Assembly: GCF_900142225.1 (NCBI RefSeq)
Contig: NZ_FRAD01000004.1
Location: forward strand, 184,193 to 248,192
From: Hathewaya proteolytica DSM 3090
GTDB lineage: Bacteria; Bacillota; Clostridia; Clostridiales; Clostridiaceae
DNA: 64,000 nt
Direction: 5' to 3'
In this document: positions 26,591 to 35,677 of the stretch, piece by piece
Position numbering within the stretch: the first letter of the stretch is position 1
Layout: the number at the start of each line of letters is the position of its first letter
Notes under the pieces: model-generated
Database searches by the model: none
What the model saw: the letters and a program-made list of their open reading frames with translations, nothing else
Told to the model about the DNA's origin: nothing
Program-made: the position numbers and the translations under genes

Positions 26591-27625
26591 GTGAACGTTA
26601 ATAACGTAAATATAAATGTTAGCAGGGAAGACTTAAAAAGCATTATCGAAGACGTGTTAGTGTTGGCAAAGGTTGATGGGCTAAAAATATACAAAATAGA
26701 CTATGTGGAAAGTAGGCTTTTTATTGAAGGGTCTTATAAGTTTAAAGTGGAAATTCCCTTTAAAGGTATATTGAACATAGAGGGAGTAGAGAAGAATTTT
26801 TTAAGGCTTAGAATAGCAAAGATATCCATTGCGAAGTTGCCTATTCTTCCCCTTATTAGAAAAACTGCTCTTAAAAAATTGCTAGATGATTTTATGGTTA
26901 TCGGCATTATCTCCCATCAAGACATGATATATGTAGAGCTGGATACAGTGCTGACTATAGTGCCTTATGTAACTTTTATTCTAAAGGAAATATATATAGA
27001 GGGTGATTATCTAAAGCTATCTTTAGATAATCTTCAGTATAACCAAGATAAGAACTTTATTCCCTTTGAAGAAGCGATGAAAAAAAATGAAAAAATTAAA
27101 AGTGTTAGGGAGTTAAATCCTGAAAAAAAGCAGGAGATAATTCAGGTTGTGTTGAACTCTAAAAACAAGGTTACTGATGGATATACTAATATTAGAAAAA
27201 AAATAGAGGACAGCGTGAGCCCACAGTATAAGGAATTGTTACAGTATTCCATGGTAATTCCAGATTTGATATCCTTAGTTTATAGGTTGATAAAAGATCC
27301 TAGGGTTAAAAACAGCAATAAAGTTTTGCTAGGAGTTGTAGGTGCTTACATAATATCTCCTATAGAACTTATTCCCGATAAAATACCCTTTATAGGAAAA
27401 ATTGATGAGATCACTCTTATATGCTTTGCCCTTGATAGGGTACTAAACAATGAGGATGAAAATATCATTTTGGAGAACTGGGAAGGAAAAGACAATATAA
27501 TAGACTTAGTAAGAAATGGCGTTAGAATACTAAAGGGCATTGTTGGAACTGACAGTATAGAAAAAATCTATAAATATATAAATAATCATTTAAAAAAGAA
27601 ATGTGAGCCAGAAGCACAGCATTAA
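26591..27625 (+). CDS. DUF1232 (YkvA-like) domain protein
   Basis: A 344-residue protein from GTG 26591 (GGGGGTG upstream). The N-terminal two thirds are a lipid-transfer-like or beta-rich region of unknown type (FKVEIPFKGILNIEGVEKN, DYLKLSLDNLQY). The C-terminal third has the DUF1232 signature VVGAYIISPIELIPDKIPF with DEITLICFALDRVL, a short hairpin of hydrophobic helices near 240-285. DUF1232 proteins are membrane-associated and poorly characterised. It ends the operon with rhomboid and pepF. Confidence 0.78.
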   Translation: MNVNNVNINVSREDLKSIIEDVLVLAKVDGLKIYKIDYVESRLFIEGSYKFKVEIPFKGILNIEGVEKNFLRLRIAKISIAKLPILPLIRKTALKKLLDDFMVIGIISHQDMIYVELDTVLTIVPYVTFILKEIYIEGDYLKLSLDNLQYNQDKNFIPFEEAMKKNEKIKSVRELNPEKKQEIIQVVLNSKNKVTDGYTNIRKKIEDSVSPQYKELLQYSMVIPDLISLVYRLIKDPRVKNSNKVLLGVVGAYIISPIELIPDKIPFIGKIDEITLICFALDRVLNNEDENIILENWEGKDNIIDLVRNGVRILKGIVGTDSIEKIYKYINNHLKKKCEPEAQH

Positions 27626-27735
27626 TTAATGAAATTTGTTGTATGGTAAAATTTGCATTGAACATTTATGATTAAATATGAAAAAAATACACATTCTAAG
27701 GGTAAACATAATTATTTATGAAAGGATGTGTAGTG

Positions 27736-27915
27736 ATGAGTATGAAATTTATAAGAGGCATGGCAGCTGGTACGCTTTTTGGTATGGCAGCAGGTATAAT
27801 GTTCGTTCCATCTATGAGTAGAACTACGAGAAGAAAGATAAGAAGAGCCAATAAGTACATGTTAGGCACAGCAGAAGATATAGTAGGTTCTATGAAAGAC
27901 ATGGTGGAAAGATAA
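27736..27915 (+). CDS. YtxH-like small protein
   Basis: A 59-residue protein. The start is set at ATG 27736, nine bases after GAAAGGA; an ATG at 27718 overlaps this site. It begins with a glycine-rich hydrophobic helix, RGMAAGTLFGMAAGIMFVPS, followed by a basic helix (RTTRRKIRRANKYM), as in YtxH proteins, which anchor in the membrane through the first helix and are linked to general stress in Bacillus. Here it is a single gene with its own terminator. Confidence 0.75.
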   Translation: MSMKFIRGMAAGTLFGMAAGIMFVPSMSRTTRRKIRRANKYMLGTAEDIVGSMKDMVER

Positions 27916-27934
27916 TTTTAAAGCAATAGGTACA

Positions 27935-27972
27935 AAATAGTCATGAAAAAAATTTTTTCATGACTATTTCAA
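27935..27972 (+). terminator. Intrinsic terminator
   Basis: A near-perfect palindrome: AAATAGTCATGAAA and TTTCATGACTATTT, centred near 27952. Confidence 0.8.
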
Positions 27973-28006
27973 TTATATATTAAAAAAAAACAATAAAAAG
28001 TACATA

Positions 28007-28051
28007 TTTTGCAATTGGTTTTTGCAAAATTGATAATATTTATGATATAAT
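28007..28051 (+). promoter_or_regulatory. Promoter with overlapping inverted repeat, upstream of tandem HTH-TPR genes
   Basis: TTGCAA (28022-28027) and TATAAT (28046-28051) are spaced 18 bases. TTTTGCA (28007-28013) and TGCAAAA (28023-28029) form a 7-9-7 inverted repeat that overlaps the -35, a good place for a repressor site, possibly autoregulation. Confidence 0.55.
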
Positions 28052-28119
28052 ATTATTAAATTAAAAAAAATAATGTAGTTATGTTACAACATTAGCTATG
28101 AAAAGGAAGAAAACCTAAT

Positions 28120-29430
28120 ATGGAAATGGAAATTTTATCTTTAGGAGAAAAAATTAAAAGAAAAAGAAAGGATTTGAGCATGACTTTAAAAGATCTTGCT
28201 GGAGATAGAATAACTCCAGGTCAAATAAGTCTTGTAGAATCTTCAAAGTCCAATCCTAGTATGGATCTTTTAGAGTATTTAGCAGAGCGGCTAGATACCA
28301 CTGTAGAATATTTGATGGAATCAGAAGAAACACAGGCAGAGAAGGTATGTAAGTTCTTTCAGAATGTAGCTGAAACCTATGTATTACAAGGAGATGCAGA
28401 AAAAAGCGAGCTGTATATTGAAAAAGCACTCTTTTATGCTAGTCAATATAAGCTTGAGTACATAGAAGCAATGTGTCTGTATCTTAGAGGCAAAATACAT
28501 TTTATAAGAAAAGAATACGCTTTGGCACAACAAGTTTTTTTGTCCGCTAACATTATATTTATAAAATTGAGCAGACAAGAGGAGACGATTAATACGTTTC
28601 TAAAGCTGGGGGAAATTACCCTCATCCTTAAATCTTACGAGTTAGCCAATACATATTTTAAACAAGCTGAGAAAGTTTATATGGACAACGACGTAGAAAA
28701 TGATTCCATGATAGGAAAAATATATTACTATATAGCTTATTCCTATTTCAAACTAGACAACATAGAAAAGTCCATGAATTACTCTTATTTAGCTGAGAAG
28801 AAATTTATACAGCTAAATGACAAACACGAATACGCTAAGTCATTGCTTTTAATAGGAGAGCAATATTCTAGGAAAAAAGACTTAGATAAGGCTATTTTGT
28901 ATTCACAGAAATCATTGAGTATATACAGACAACTTGATGATGTAAAGTGTATATCAGAGATAGAAAACAATATTGGCCAGTTATTCTCTAATTTTGGAAA
29001 CAGCCAAGAGGCATTTTTACACTTAGGAATTGCTGAAAAAATGAGAAGAGATAATAGAGATCCAAAGGTTGTGGATACACTTATCTGTATATGTGAAGAG
29101 TACATTAAAACAAAAAATCTTGATTCGGCAAAACAAGTTCTTGAAGACATCATGAGCGAAGTACAAAATGGAAATAAACATGCTCTAGTGAATTACTATC
29201 TACTAAAATACAGAGTAGATATTCAAGAACAGAATTTTATTGAAGCTGAAAACACTTTAATAATAGGCTTAAATTTTTCAAAGAGTATGGGGTATAAGAG
29301 AGAAGTGGAGCAAATTTGTATGATTTTAGGAAAGTTCTATTTAGATAAGGGTGACGAAACCCTAGCAGCTAAATACCTTAATGAGGGTGTGGAACTATTA
29401 AAAGAATTAAGAATGGTAGATTGTATATAA
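28120..29430 (+). CDS. HTH (XRE-type) regulator with TPR repeats
   Basis: A 436-residue protein from ATG 28120. Residues about 5-70 form an XRE helix-turn-helix domain (LGEKIKRKRKDLSMTLKDLA, ITPGQISLVESSKSNPSMDLLEYLAERL). The rest consists of TPR-like helical repeats: AETYVLQGDAEKSELYIEKAL, IYYYIAYSYFKLDNIEKSM, LGEITLILKSYELANTYFKQA, and LGKFYLDKGDETLAAKYL near the end. It resembles peptide- or protein-sensing RRNPP-type regulators. The gene immediately downstream is a paralogue with the same N-terminus, broken by a TAG. An inverted repeat over the promoter suggests self-control. Targets are unknown. Confidence 0.8.
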   Translation: MEMEILSLGEKIKRKRKDLSMTLKDLAGDRITPGQISLVESSKSNPSMDLLEYLAERLDTTVEYLMESEETQAEKVCKFFQNVAETYVLQGDAEKSELYIEKALFYASQYKLEYIEAMCLYLRGKIHFIRKEYALAQQVFLSANIIFIKLSRQEETINTFLKLGEITLILKSYELANTYFKQAEKVYMDNDVENDSMIGKIYYYIAYSYFKLDNIEKSMNYSYLAEKKFIQLNDKHEYAKSLLLIGEQYSRKKDLDKAILYSQKSLSIYRQLDDVKCISEIENNIGQLFSNFGNSQEAFLHLGIAEKMRRDNRDPKVVDTLICICEEYIKTKNLDSAKQVLEDIMSEVQNGNKHALVNYYLLKYRVDIQEQNFIEAENTLIIGLNFSKSMGYKREVEQICMILGKFYLDKGDETLAAKYLNEGVELLKELRMVDCI

Positions 29431-29452
29431 ATTGTTCAGATAGGTGGTTAAT

Positions 29453-30730
29453 ATGGAAATACTATCAACGGGGGAAAAGATTAAGAGAGCAAGGATTTAC
29501 AAGGGCTTCACATTAAGAGAATTGTGTGAAGACAAAATTTCTGTGTCCAAAATGAGTTGTATTGAAAATAATAAGATAAAACCTGAACCTTGGATACTAG
29601 AGTATATTAGCAAAAAGCTGGATATAGAATTTGAATACCTTCAAAAAGACATTAAGGATCATCTAGATGAAAATTACGAGATGATAAAGAAAAATATTGG
29701 TTCAGATAAAGTTGTAGAAGAAATTATCGTAAATTTAGAGTATGCGGAATCCTGCCAATACTATGATACAGCGATAAAGTTGATTCATGTATTGTCAAAA
29801 AAGTATTTGGAACAGAAAAATGAAGAAGAACTAAAGAATATACAGTGCAAATACTATGAATTATATGAAAAAGTGTGTACAAAAGAAAACCAAGCCTTGT
29901 ATTTTGCAGATTTAGCTGACTATTTGCAGCTTATAAAACAGTATGAGCAGGCAGCCAACTACTATAAGAGTGTTAGATTATTGCTTATGAAGTCTAAAAA
30001 AGAAGAGAAGATGTCTTTTGATAAAAATACAATGATCTGTGAAATGATTTATGGGGAAGCAATTTGTTATTTCTTGCTTAAACAGTACAAGAAGTCTTAT
30101 GATGTTTTAATAAATAATGAGATATATATATAGCCAGCTAACGAGAGAAAACTTAAGTTTAGATGCTATTCTGTTTTGGCTTTCCTGTGTTATAAGATGC
30201 AGGAATCATCTTACAAGCAGTACACAGAGCAGGCTAAATTATGCTATGAAGAAGACAAAGCTTTTGAAGCTAAGCTGTATATTGAATATGCTTTTGTAAA
30301 ATTAGAAGCAGGCAATAAAGAAGAGGCTTTTAAAACTATGGAAATAGCTATGAAAACATATTCTAAGGACAAAGAAGATGAATACATATCCTTCCTTTTT
30401 GAAATTTGTTATTATTTAATTAAATATAAACAAGTGGACAAGTGTTCTGAAATAATAAAAAATGCTGTGGATATGGCTATTTTGATTCAGAATAATAGGC
30501 TTATTGAAGAAGCTTATTATATAAGTGGATTAGTTGCCATAGAACAAAAAAACCAAATATCTGCAGAAATGAATATGAGTATATCCTTAGATTACTTAAA
30601 GAAAGTAGGAAGTAAGGAAGAACTGTACAAAAGATACATAAAGCTGGGCGATATGTATTACAAATTTGGCAATGTGAAGGATTCCTTAAAATATTTTAAT
30701 CAAGCCTTGGCCATTAGCAAATATATTTAA
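29453..30730 (+). pseudogene. Paralogous HTH-TPR regulator with in-frame TAG
   Basis: ATG 29453 follows AGGTGG and the N-terminus MEILSTGEKIKRAR mirrors that of the preceding gene. An XRE domain (residues 1-65) and TPR-like helices follow. The frame stops at TAG 30131-30133 after 226 residues, then continues in the same frame without another stop (PANERKLKFRCYSVLAFL and onward) to TAA 30728-30730. Without the TAG the protein would be about 425 residues, close to its paralogue. So either it is a nonsense-mutated gene, or only the N-terminal half is made. The second half contains further TPR-like units (AKLYIEYAFVKLEAGNKEEA) and no ribosome binding site close to the first in-frame start, so it is not an independent gene. 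Confidence 0.65.
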
Positions 30731-30735
30731 AATAC

Positions 30736-30784
30736 AATTTTCTTGCTTTAGTGGGAGCCTGCTCTCTTGCTAAAGCGAGAAATT
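30736..30784 (+). terminator. Probable terminator before clpB
   Basis: AATTTTCTTGCTTTAG (from 30736) pairs with CTAAAGCGAGAAATT (30770-30784) with one wobble. T-rich sequence follows (GCATTTTATT). Confidence 0.6.
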
Positions 30785-30934
30785 GCATTTTATTAAAATA
30801 TAAAATTATTAACTTACAATGTATACACAAAAAGTTAATAATTTTTTTGTATTCTATACAAAGTGTGTATTAATTTTTCTATATAGTAGTATTATAATAA
30901 GTATAAACAGAATATAAGTATAAGGAGGTATATT

Positions 30935-33535
30935 ATGGATGTTGAAAAATTAACTGTAAAAGTTCAGCAGGCAATTAATGATGCACATAGTATAGCTGTA
31001 AAATCAAATCATCAACAGCTAGATATAATTCATATGTTTATGGCCCTTATTGAAGAGGATGATGGGTTAATTCCAAATGTTTTTCAGAAAATGGGTATAG
31101 ATATTAAGGCTATGAGAAGCTATGCCAACATGGAATTGAACAAACTTCCTAAAGTTTTAGGTGAGGCTGGAAGGAGTTCAGGAATATACCCAACTAGAAG
31201 ATTTGAAGAGATTTTTATAAAGGCAGAGGAAATATCAAAAAGATTTAATGATAGCTATATAAGTGTGGAGCACGTTATGCTTGCCATGATGGACCTAGAC
31301 GAAAAGGGACTTGTGGGAAAGATTTTAAATAATTTTGGCATAACAAAGGATGGATTTATGAAGGTGCTCATGGAAATAAGGGGCAATCAAACTGTAGATA
31401 CCAATGATCCAGAGGGTACTTATGATGCTCTTAGCAAGTATGGACGAAATCTCATAAATGATGCAAAGAAGCACAAGCTTAACCCGGTAATTGGAAGAGA
31501 TGATGAGATAAGGCGAGTGGTTAGGATTCTTTCTAGAAGAACTAAAAATAACCCCGTGCTCATTGGAGAACCTGGTGTAGGTAAAACCGCCATTGTGGAA
31601 GGCCTTGCTCAGAGGATTGTAAGTGGGGATGTGCCAGATGGCTTAAAAGATAAAATAGTATTTTCTCTTGATATGGGAGCATTAATTGCTGGTGCAAAAT
31701 ACAGGGGAGAGTTTGAAGAACGATTGAAAGCAGTTTTAAAAGAAGTATCTGCCAGCGAGGGCAAGATAATTTTATTTATAGATGAAATTCATACCATAGT
31801 GGGTGCAGGTAAGACTGATGGAGCTATGGATGCAGGAAATCTAATTAAGCCAATGCTAGCTAGAGGAGAGCTTCACTGTATAGGAGCTACTACTTTTGAT
31901 GAGTACAGAAAGTATATGGAAAAAGATAAGGCACTGGAAAGAAGATTCCAGCAAGTTCAGGTAGATGAACCTTCCGTGGAAGAGTGTTTAACAATACTAA
32001 GAGGGCTTAAGGAAAAATTTGAAGTATTCCACGGAATAAGAATCCACGATAATGCATTGGTAGCAGCTGCAAAGTTATCTTCTAGATATATAAACAATAG
32101 ATTTTTGCCTGATAAGGCTATAGATTTAGTAGATGAAGCTTGTGCTATGATAAGAACTGAAATAGATAGTCTTCCAGCTGAAATGGATGATATTAGAAGA
32201 AGAATATTTAATTTAGAAATCGAAAAACAAGCTTTATCCCATGAAAAGGATGAAAAATCTTTGGAGAGATTGAAACAAGTAGAAAAGGATTTAAGTAATC
32301 TTAAAGATGAGGATAAAGAGTTTACCGCAAGATATGAAAGAGAAAAGTCACAGATACATGATATAAAAGATCTTAGAGAGAAGCTAGATGAGAGAAAAGG
32401 TGAATTGGAAAAGGCACAAAGGGAATATGATTTAAACAAGGTAGCAGAGCTTCAGTATGGAGTTATCCCTAGCCTTGAGAAACAGCTGCAGGAGAAGGAA
32501 ACACAGCAAAATAGCAGTGATAAAGGTACTCTTTTGAAACTGGAGGTTACAGAAGAGGAAATATCCGATATCGTTTCAAAGTGGACTGGAATTCCTGTTA
32601 AAAAACTTGTGGAGGGACAAAAGCTGAAACTTTTAAGATTGCAGGAAGACTTACAGCAACGTGTTATAGGGCAAGAAGAAGCTGTGGAGGCTGTTTGCAA
32701 TTCTGTTCTAAGGGCTCGTTCAGGTCTCAAGGACCCAAAAAGACCAATTGGATCATTTATTTTTCTTGGACCTACTGGTGTGGGTAAGACTCAATTAGCT
32801 AAAACCCTTGCCAACAATTTATTTGACAGTGAAGATAATATCATAAGAATTGATATGTCCGAGTATATGGAAAAGCATGCGGTATCTAGGCTTGTAGGAG
32901 CTCCTCCAGGATATGTGGGATATGAAGAGGGTGGACAGCTAACAGAGGCTGTAAGAAGAAACCCTTACAGTGTTATTCTTTTTGATGAGATTGAAAAAGC
33001 TCATGAAGATGTATTCAATATTTTCTTGCAGATCCTAGATGATGGAAGACTTACAGACAACAAGGGCCAAGTGGTAGACTTTAAAAATACTATAATCATT
33101 ATGACCTCAAACCTTGGAAGCCAATATCTTTTGGACAATATTCACCAGGGAAAAATTCCAGAGGAAGTTAAGAATAATGTTCTAGATGAGCTGAAGAGGC
33201 ATTTTAAACCAGAGTTCATAAACAGGTTGGATGATGTTATTATATTTAAGCCACTTGCCATGGACAGTGTAGAACATATTGTGAACATTTTCCTAAAGGA
33301 TACAGAACACAGGTTAAGAGATAAGGACATTACTTTATCTATAAGCCATGATGCAAGCCAGCTCATTGCAAAGGAAGCCTATGACCCTATTTATGGAGCA
33401 AGACCTCTTAAAAGGTATATTGAGAACTACATCGAAACAAATATTGCAAAGATGATCATTAAAAATGAAGTTTATCAAGGACAGAAAATAATCATTGATG
33501 CTGAAAATGATGAGTTGACTTTTAAAGCTGAATAA
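30935..33535 (+). CDS. clpB: ATP-dependent chaperone ClpB
   Basis: An 866-residue AAA+ disaggregase that, with DnaK, rescues aggregated proteins in the cytosol. AAGGAGG precedes ATG 30935. Domains in order: N-terminal Clp_N repeats (1-145), first AAA+ with Walker A GEPGVGKTAIVEGLA and Walker B IILFIDEIHT, a coiled-coil middle domain (about 410-525, MDDIRRRIFNLEIEKQALSH), and second AAA+ with GPTGVGKTQLAKTLA and VILFDEIEKAH. The long middle domain separates it from ClpC/ClpA. A TATAAT is at 30893-30898. I see no CIRCE or CtsR box upstream. Confidence 0.95.
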   Translation: MDVEKLTVKVQQAINDAHSIAVKSNHQQLDIIHMFMALIEEDDGLIPNVFQKMGIDIKAMRSYANMELNKLPKVLGEAGRSSGIYPTRRFEEIFIKAEEISKRFNDSYISVEHVMLAMMDLDEKGLVGKILNNFGITKDGFMKVLMEIRGNQTVDTNDPEGTYDALSKYGRNLINDAKKHKLNPVIGRDDEIRRVVRILSRRTKNNPVLIGEPGVGKTAIVEGLAQRIVSGDVPDGLKDKIVFSLDMGALIAGAKYRGEFEERLKAVLKEVSASEGKIILFIDEIHTIVGAGKTDGAMDAGNLIKPMLARGELHCIGATTFDEYRKYMEKDKALERRFQQVQVDEPSVEECLTILRGLKEKFEVFHGIRIHDNALVAAAKLSSRYINNRFLPDKAIDLVDEACAMIRTEIDSLPAEMDDIRRRIFNLEIEKQALSHEKDEKSLERLKQVEKDLSNLKDEDKEFTARYEREKSQIHDIKDLREKLDERKGELEKAQREYDLNKVAELQYGVIPSLEKQLQEKETQQNSSDKGTLLKLEVTEEEISDIVSKWTGIPVKKLVEGQKLKLLRLQEDLQQRVIGQEEAVEAVCNSVLRARSGLKDPKRPIGSFIFLGPTGVGKTQLAKTLANNLFDSEDNIIRIDMSEYMEKHAVSRLVGAPPGYVGYEEGGQLTEAVRRNPYSVILFDEIEKAHEDVFNIFLQILDDGRLTDNKGQVVDFKNTIIIMTSNLGSQYLLDNIHQGKIPEEVKNNVLDELKRHFKPEFINRLDDVIIFKPLAMDSVEHIVNIFLKDTEHRLRDKDITLSISHDASQLIAKEAYDPIYGARPLKRYIENYIETNIAKMIIKNEVYQGQKIIIDAENDELTFKAE

Positions 33536-33549
33536 TTTTTAAAACATGA

Positions 33550-33587
33550 GACACACTACTAACAAATTAATTTGTAAAGGGTGTGTC
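33550..33587 (+). promoter_or_regulatory. Hairpin overlapping the ribosome binding site of 33593
   Basis: GACACAC (33550-33556) pairs with GTGTGTC (33581-33587), enclosing a 14-base palindrome (ACAAATTAATTTGT, 33562-33575). The Shine-Dalgarno AAAGGGTG (about 33576-33582) sits in its right arm. It may be the clpB terminator, or a fold that hides the ribosome binding site. Confidence 0.45.
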
Positions 33588-33592
33588 TTCTT

Positions 33593-34021
33593 ATGAGTAG
33601 TGAAAACGAATTATTAAATTATATTTTGCAGAATGCGGAGATGGGCAAGGATACCATAAACCAATTACTTTCTATAACTGAAGATGAAAAATTCAGACAG
33701 GAATTGAGAAATCAATTGGCAGAGTATATTGGTATATATGAAGAGGCAAGGAAAATGATCAGTGAAAAGGGGGGACAAATAAAGGAAATAAATAAGATTG
33801 CCAAAATATCCACTGATATGTCTATTAATATAAAAACTATCATGGATAAATCTGTTTCGCATATAGCAGAAATGATGATCAATGGCAGTGTTATGGGTAT
33901 TATAAATATAATCAAAAAGCTTAAAGAATATCATATAAAAAATGATGAAATCTCAAAATTGGGTAATGATCTGTTGAAAATTGAAGAGGATAATTTTAAT
34001 AGATTAAAGGAGTTTTTATAA
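33593..34021 (+). CDS. Small helical protein, unassigned
   Basis: A 142-residue protein. ATG 33593 is chosen over GTG 33581 because the latter overlaps AAAGGGTG. Predicted to be entirely alpha-helical (NELLNYILQNAEMGKDTIN, FRQELRNQLAEYIGIYEE, HIAEMMINGSVMGIINI), with a length and pattern like four-helix ferritin-like or DUF2383-type proteins, but the metal-binding Glu/His set is not evident. I do not assign a function. It follows clpB by 57 bases and could be stress-linked by position only. Confidence 0.65.
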   Translation: MSSENELLNYILQNAEMGKDTINQLLSITEDEKFRQELRNQLAEYIGIYEEARKMISEKGGQIKEINKIAKISTDMSINIKTIMDKSVSHIAEMMINGSVMGIINIIKKLKEYHIKNDEISKLGNDLLKIEEDNFNRLKEFL

Positions 34022-34097
34022 TTTATTAGATACATTTTTGCTTAGTACAATAAGACTCTATAAATAACAATAAGGTGAAAATAAAATAAGAAACCAG

Positions 34098-34126
34098 TTG
34101 AAAACTTGTCCAATATGCAATATAAT
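34098..34126 (+). promoter_or_regulatory. Promoter of the cobalamin-regulated operon
   Basis: TTGAAA at 34098-34103 and TATAAT at 34121-34126, 17-base spacing, just upstream of the riboswitch. Confidence 0.75.
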
Positions 34127-34149
34127 ATGAATGAACTAAATAATATATG

Positions 34150-34308
34150 TTTTTGGTACTTCGTGTTGAAGTTTAATAGGGAAAGTGGTGAAAGACCATT
34201 ACAGCCCCCGCTACTGTAAGCGACTACAAAGTGACATAACCACTGGAATAAAGTTCTGGGAAGGGTCATGGAGGTTATAAATCGCAAGTCAGGAGACCTG
34301 CCATGAAC
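34150..34308 (+). ncRNA. Cobalamin (adenosylcobalamin) riboswitch
   Basis: The B12-box and aptamer landmarks are all present in order: TTGAAGTTTAATAGGGAA, a GGTGAAAGACC stem, GCCCCCGCTACTGTAA (34204-34219), CCACTGG near 34240, GGGAAGG, and the conserved AAGTCAGGAGACCTGCC (34286-34302). It lies between a promoter and a terminator ahead of the btuF-like gene. Binding of adenosylcobalamin should reduce expression of the downstream operon (family knowledge). Confidence 0.95.
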
Positions 34309-34399
34309 ATACATGCATCAAAGATTTCGGAGGGAGGTCAGTGTGAGTCGTATTAAATGTGTAGGATACGTGTTTTATTGTGTCGTGGATATTTTTTAG

Positions 34400-34432
34400 A
34401 ACTTCCTTTTGTGAAATAAAGGGAGTTTTTTT
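34400..34432 (+). terminator. Expression-platform terminator of the cobalamin riboswitch
   Basis: AACTTCC (34400-34406) pairs with GGGAGTT (34421-34427) through one wobble, followed by TTTTTT. Its place after the aptamer and 50 bases before the first gene suggests ligand-controlled termination. Confidence 0.7.
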
Positions 34433-34481
34433 ATGCGTATTTTTATTAAAACTAGTGAAGAATATAACTGGAGGTAGAAAA

Positions 34482-35633
34482 ATGAAAAAAAGTACAATAA
34501 AAAAGTCTATAATTTGCCTTATGACTGCTATTGTCATGTCAATGAGCATGGTGGCATGTGGCAAAGCTGGTAATAGTACAGAAAAGAAGGATAATTCGAC
34601 TAGCAATACGGAGCAAAAGAGCTTTGAAAAGAAAAAGGTAGAATTAAAGTATGCAAAGGGATTTAGCATAGAATACGTTGCTGACGGCGTTACAAAGGTG
34701 GTAGATGGCGAAAACAGAACTATTATTATAGCGAAAGATGGAAAGAGTGTGCCAGAGGAGTACAAAAACGAGACAATTATAAATGCACCAGTAAAAAAAG
34801 TTTTTATAGCTTCTACAACACAGGCATGTTCACTTAGAGCTATTGATGAACTTAACAGCATTGTAGCCACCACATCAGATGCCAAGACATGGCAGATTCC
34901 AGAAGTAAAAAAGGCCATTGAAGATGGTAAAATTCAATTTGTTGGTGGAGAAAAGCCAGATTATGAAAAGCTAGCAACAATAAAACCGGATCTTACAATT
35001 GTTTATACAGGTACATATGGACAAAAGGATTTGATTGCAAAACTAGAGGAATTGAAATTAAATTACGTGGTTGACAACGAGTATATGGAAGACAATCCTT
35101 ATGGAAGAATGGAATGGACAAAATTAATTGCAGCCTTTTATGGAAAGGTAGATGTGGCAGAGAAGCACTTTGATGGCATTATCAAAAAAGTAGAAGAAAC
35201 AGCAAAGAAAATTGAAGGCGAAAGTAAGCCTAAAATTGCTTGGGCTTCTGTGTACAAGGGAATTGCATATATTCCAGCAAAGGGCACATATGTAGACAAG
35301 ATGATTGAATTAGCTGGTGGCGAAAATCTTTTTAAAGATGCAGATACTTCAGGACAGATAAGCATTGAACAGTTATTTGAAAAAGCTAAGGATGCGGATA
35401 TTCTAGTTTACTCATCAACTGAAAGCTACACACCTGACCAAAAGACTATATTGGATGCCGCTCCTGTTTTAAAGGATGCAAAGCCAATAAAAGATAACAA
35501 GGTTTGGGTTTTAGGCAATGATTACTGGCAGTCTATTGATAAAACAGATGAAGTTATTGTTGATTTAATGGAAATATTACACCCAGGTAAAACAGGTGAG
35601 AGTGCAAGACATTTTGTTAAGCTAGAAAAATAA
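34482..35633 (+). CDS. Corrinoid ABC transporter substrate-binding lipoprotein (BtuF-like)
   Basis: A 383-residue exported protein. ATG 34482 follows GGAGGT (34470-34475). Residues 1-26 are a lipoprotein signal with lipobox MVAC (Cys26). The mature part is a class III (PBP_II/TroA-like) binding protein: KKVFIASTTQACSLRAIDEL, IKPDLTIVYTGTYGQ, IAWASVYKGIAYIPAKGTY, DKMIELAGGENLF. It should deliver corrinoid to the FecCD-type permease encoded next. Control by the cobalamin riboswitch supports corrinoid as ligand. The N-terminal about 60 residues before the first lobe are an extra segment. Cobinamide is suggested by the CbiZ gene in the operon, but the ligand is inferred. Confidence 0.85.
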   Translation: MKKSTIKKSIICLMTAIVMSMSMVACGKAGNSTEKKDNSTSNTEQKSFEKKKVELKYAKGFSIEYVADGVTKVVDGENRTIIIAKDGKSVPEEYKNETIINAPVKKVFIASTTQACSLRAIDELNSIVATTSDAKTWQIPEVKKAIEDGKIQFVGGEKPDYEKLATIKPDLTIVYTGTYGQKDLIAKLEELKLNYVVDNEYMEDNPYGRMEWTKLIAAFYGKVDVAEKHFDGIIKKVEETAKKIEGESKPKIAWASVYKGIAYIPAKGTYVDKMIELAGGENLFKDADTSGQISIEQLFEKAKDADILVYSSTESYTPDQKTILDAAPVLKDAKPIKDNKVWVLGNDYWQSIDKTDEVIVDLMEILHPGKTGESARHFVKLEK

Positions 35634-35677
35634 TTTTAAAGTATATAAACAAAGGATAATACTAGAGGAGAAAGCTG

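Noticed and set aside
30131..30133. TAG read as pyrrolysine in the HTH-TPR gene
   Set aside because: No pyl genes or PYLIS-like context are visible and the protein is not a methylamine methyltransferase; nonsense mutation is simpler.
30785..30934. CIRCE or CtsR operator before clpB
   Set aside because: Neither TTAGCACTC-N9-GAGTGCTAA nor GGTCAAA repeats are found.
31957..32439. Leftward 160-codon open frame within clpB
   Set aside because: Serine/leucine-rich shadow of the coiled-coil region of clpB on the other strand.
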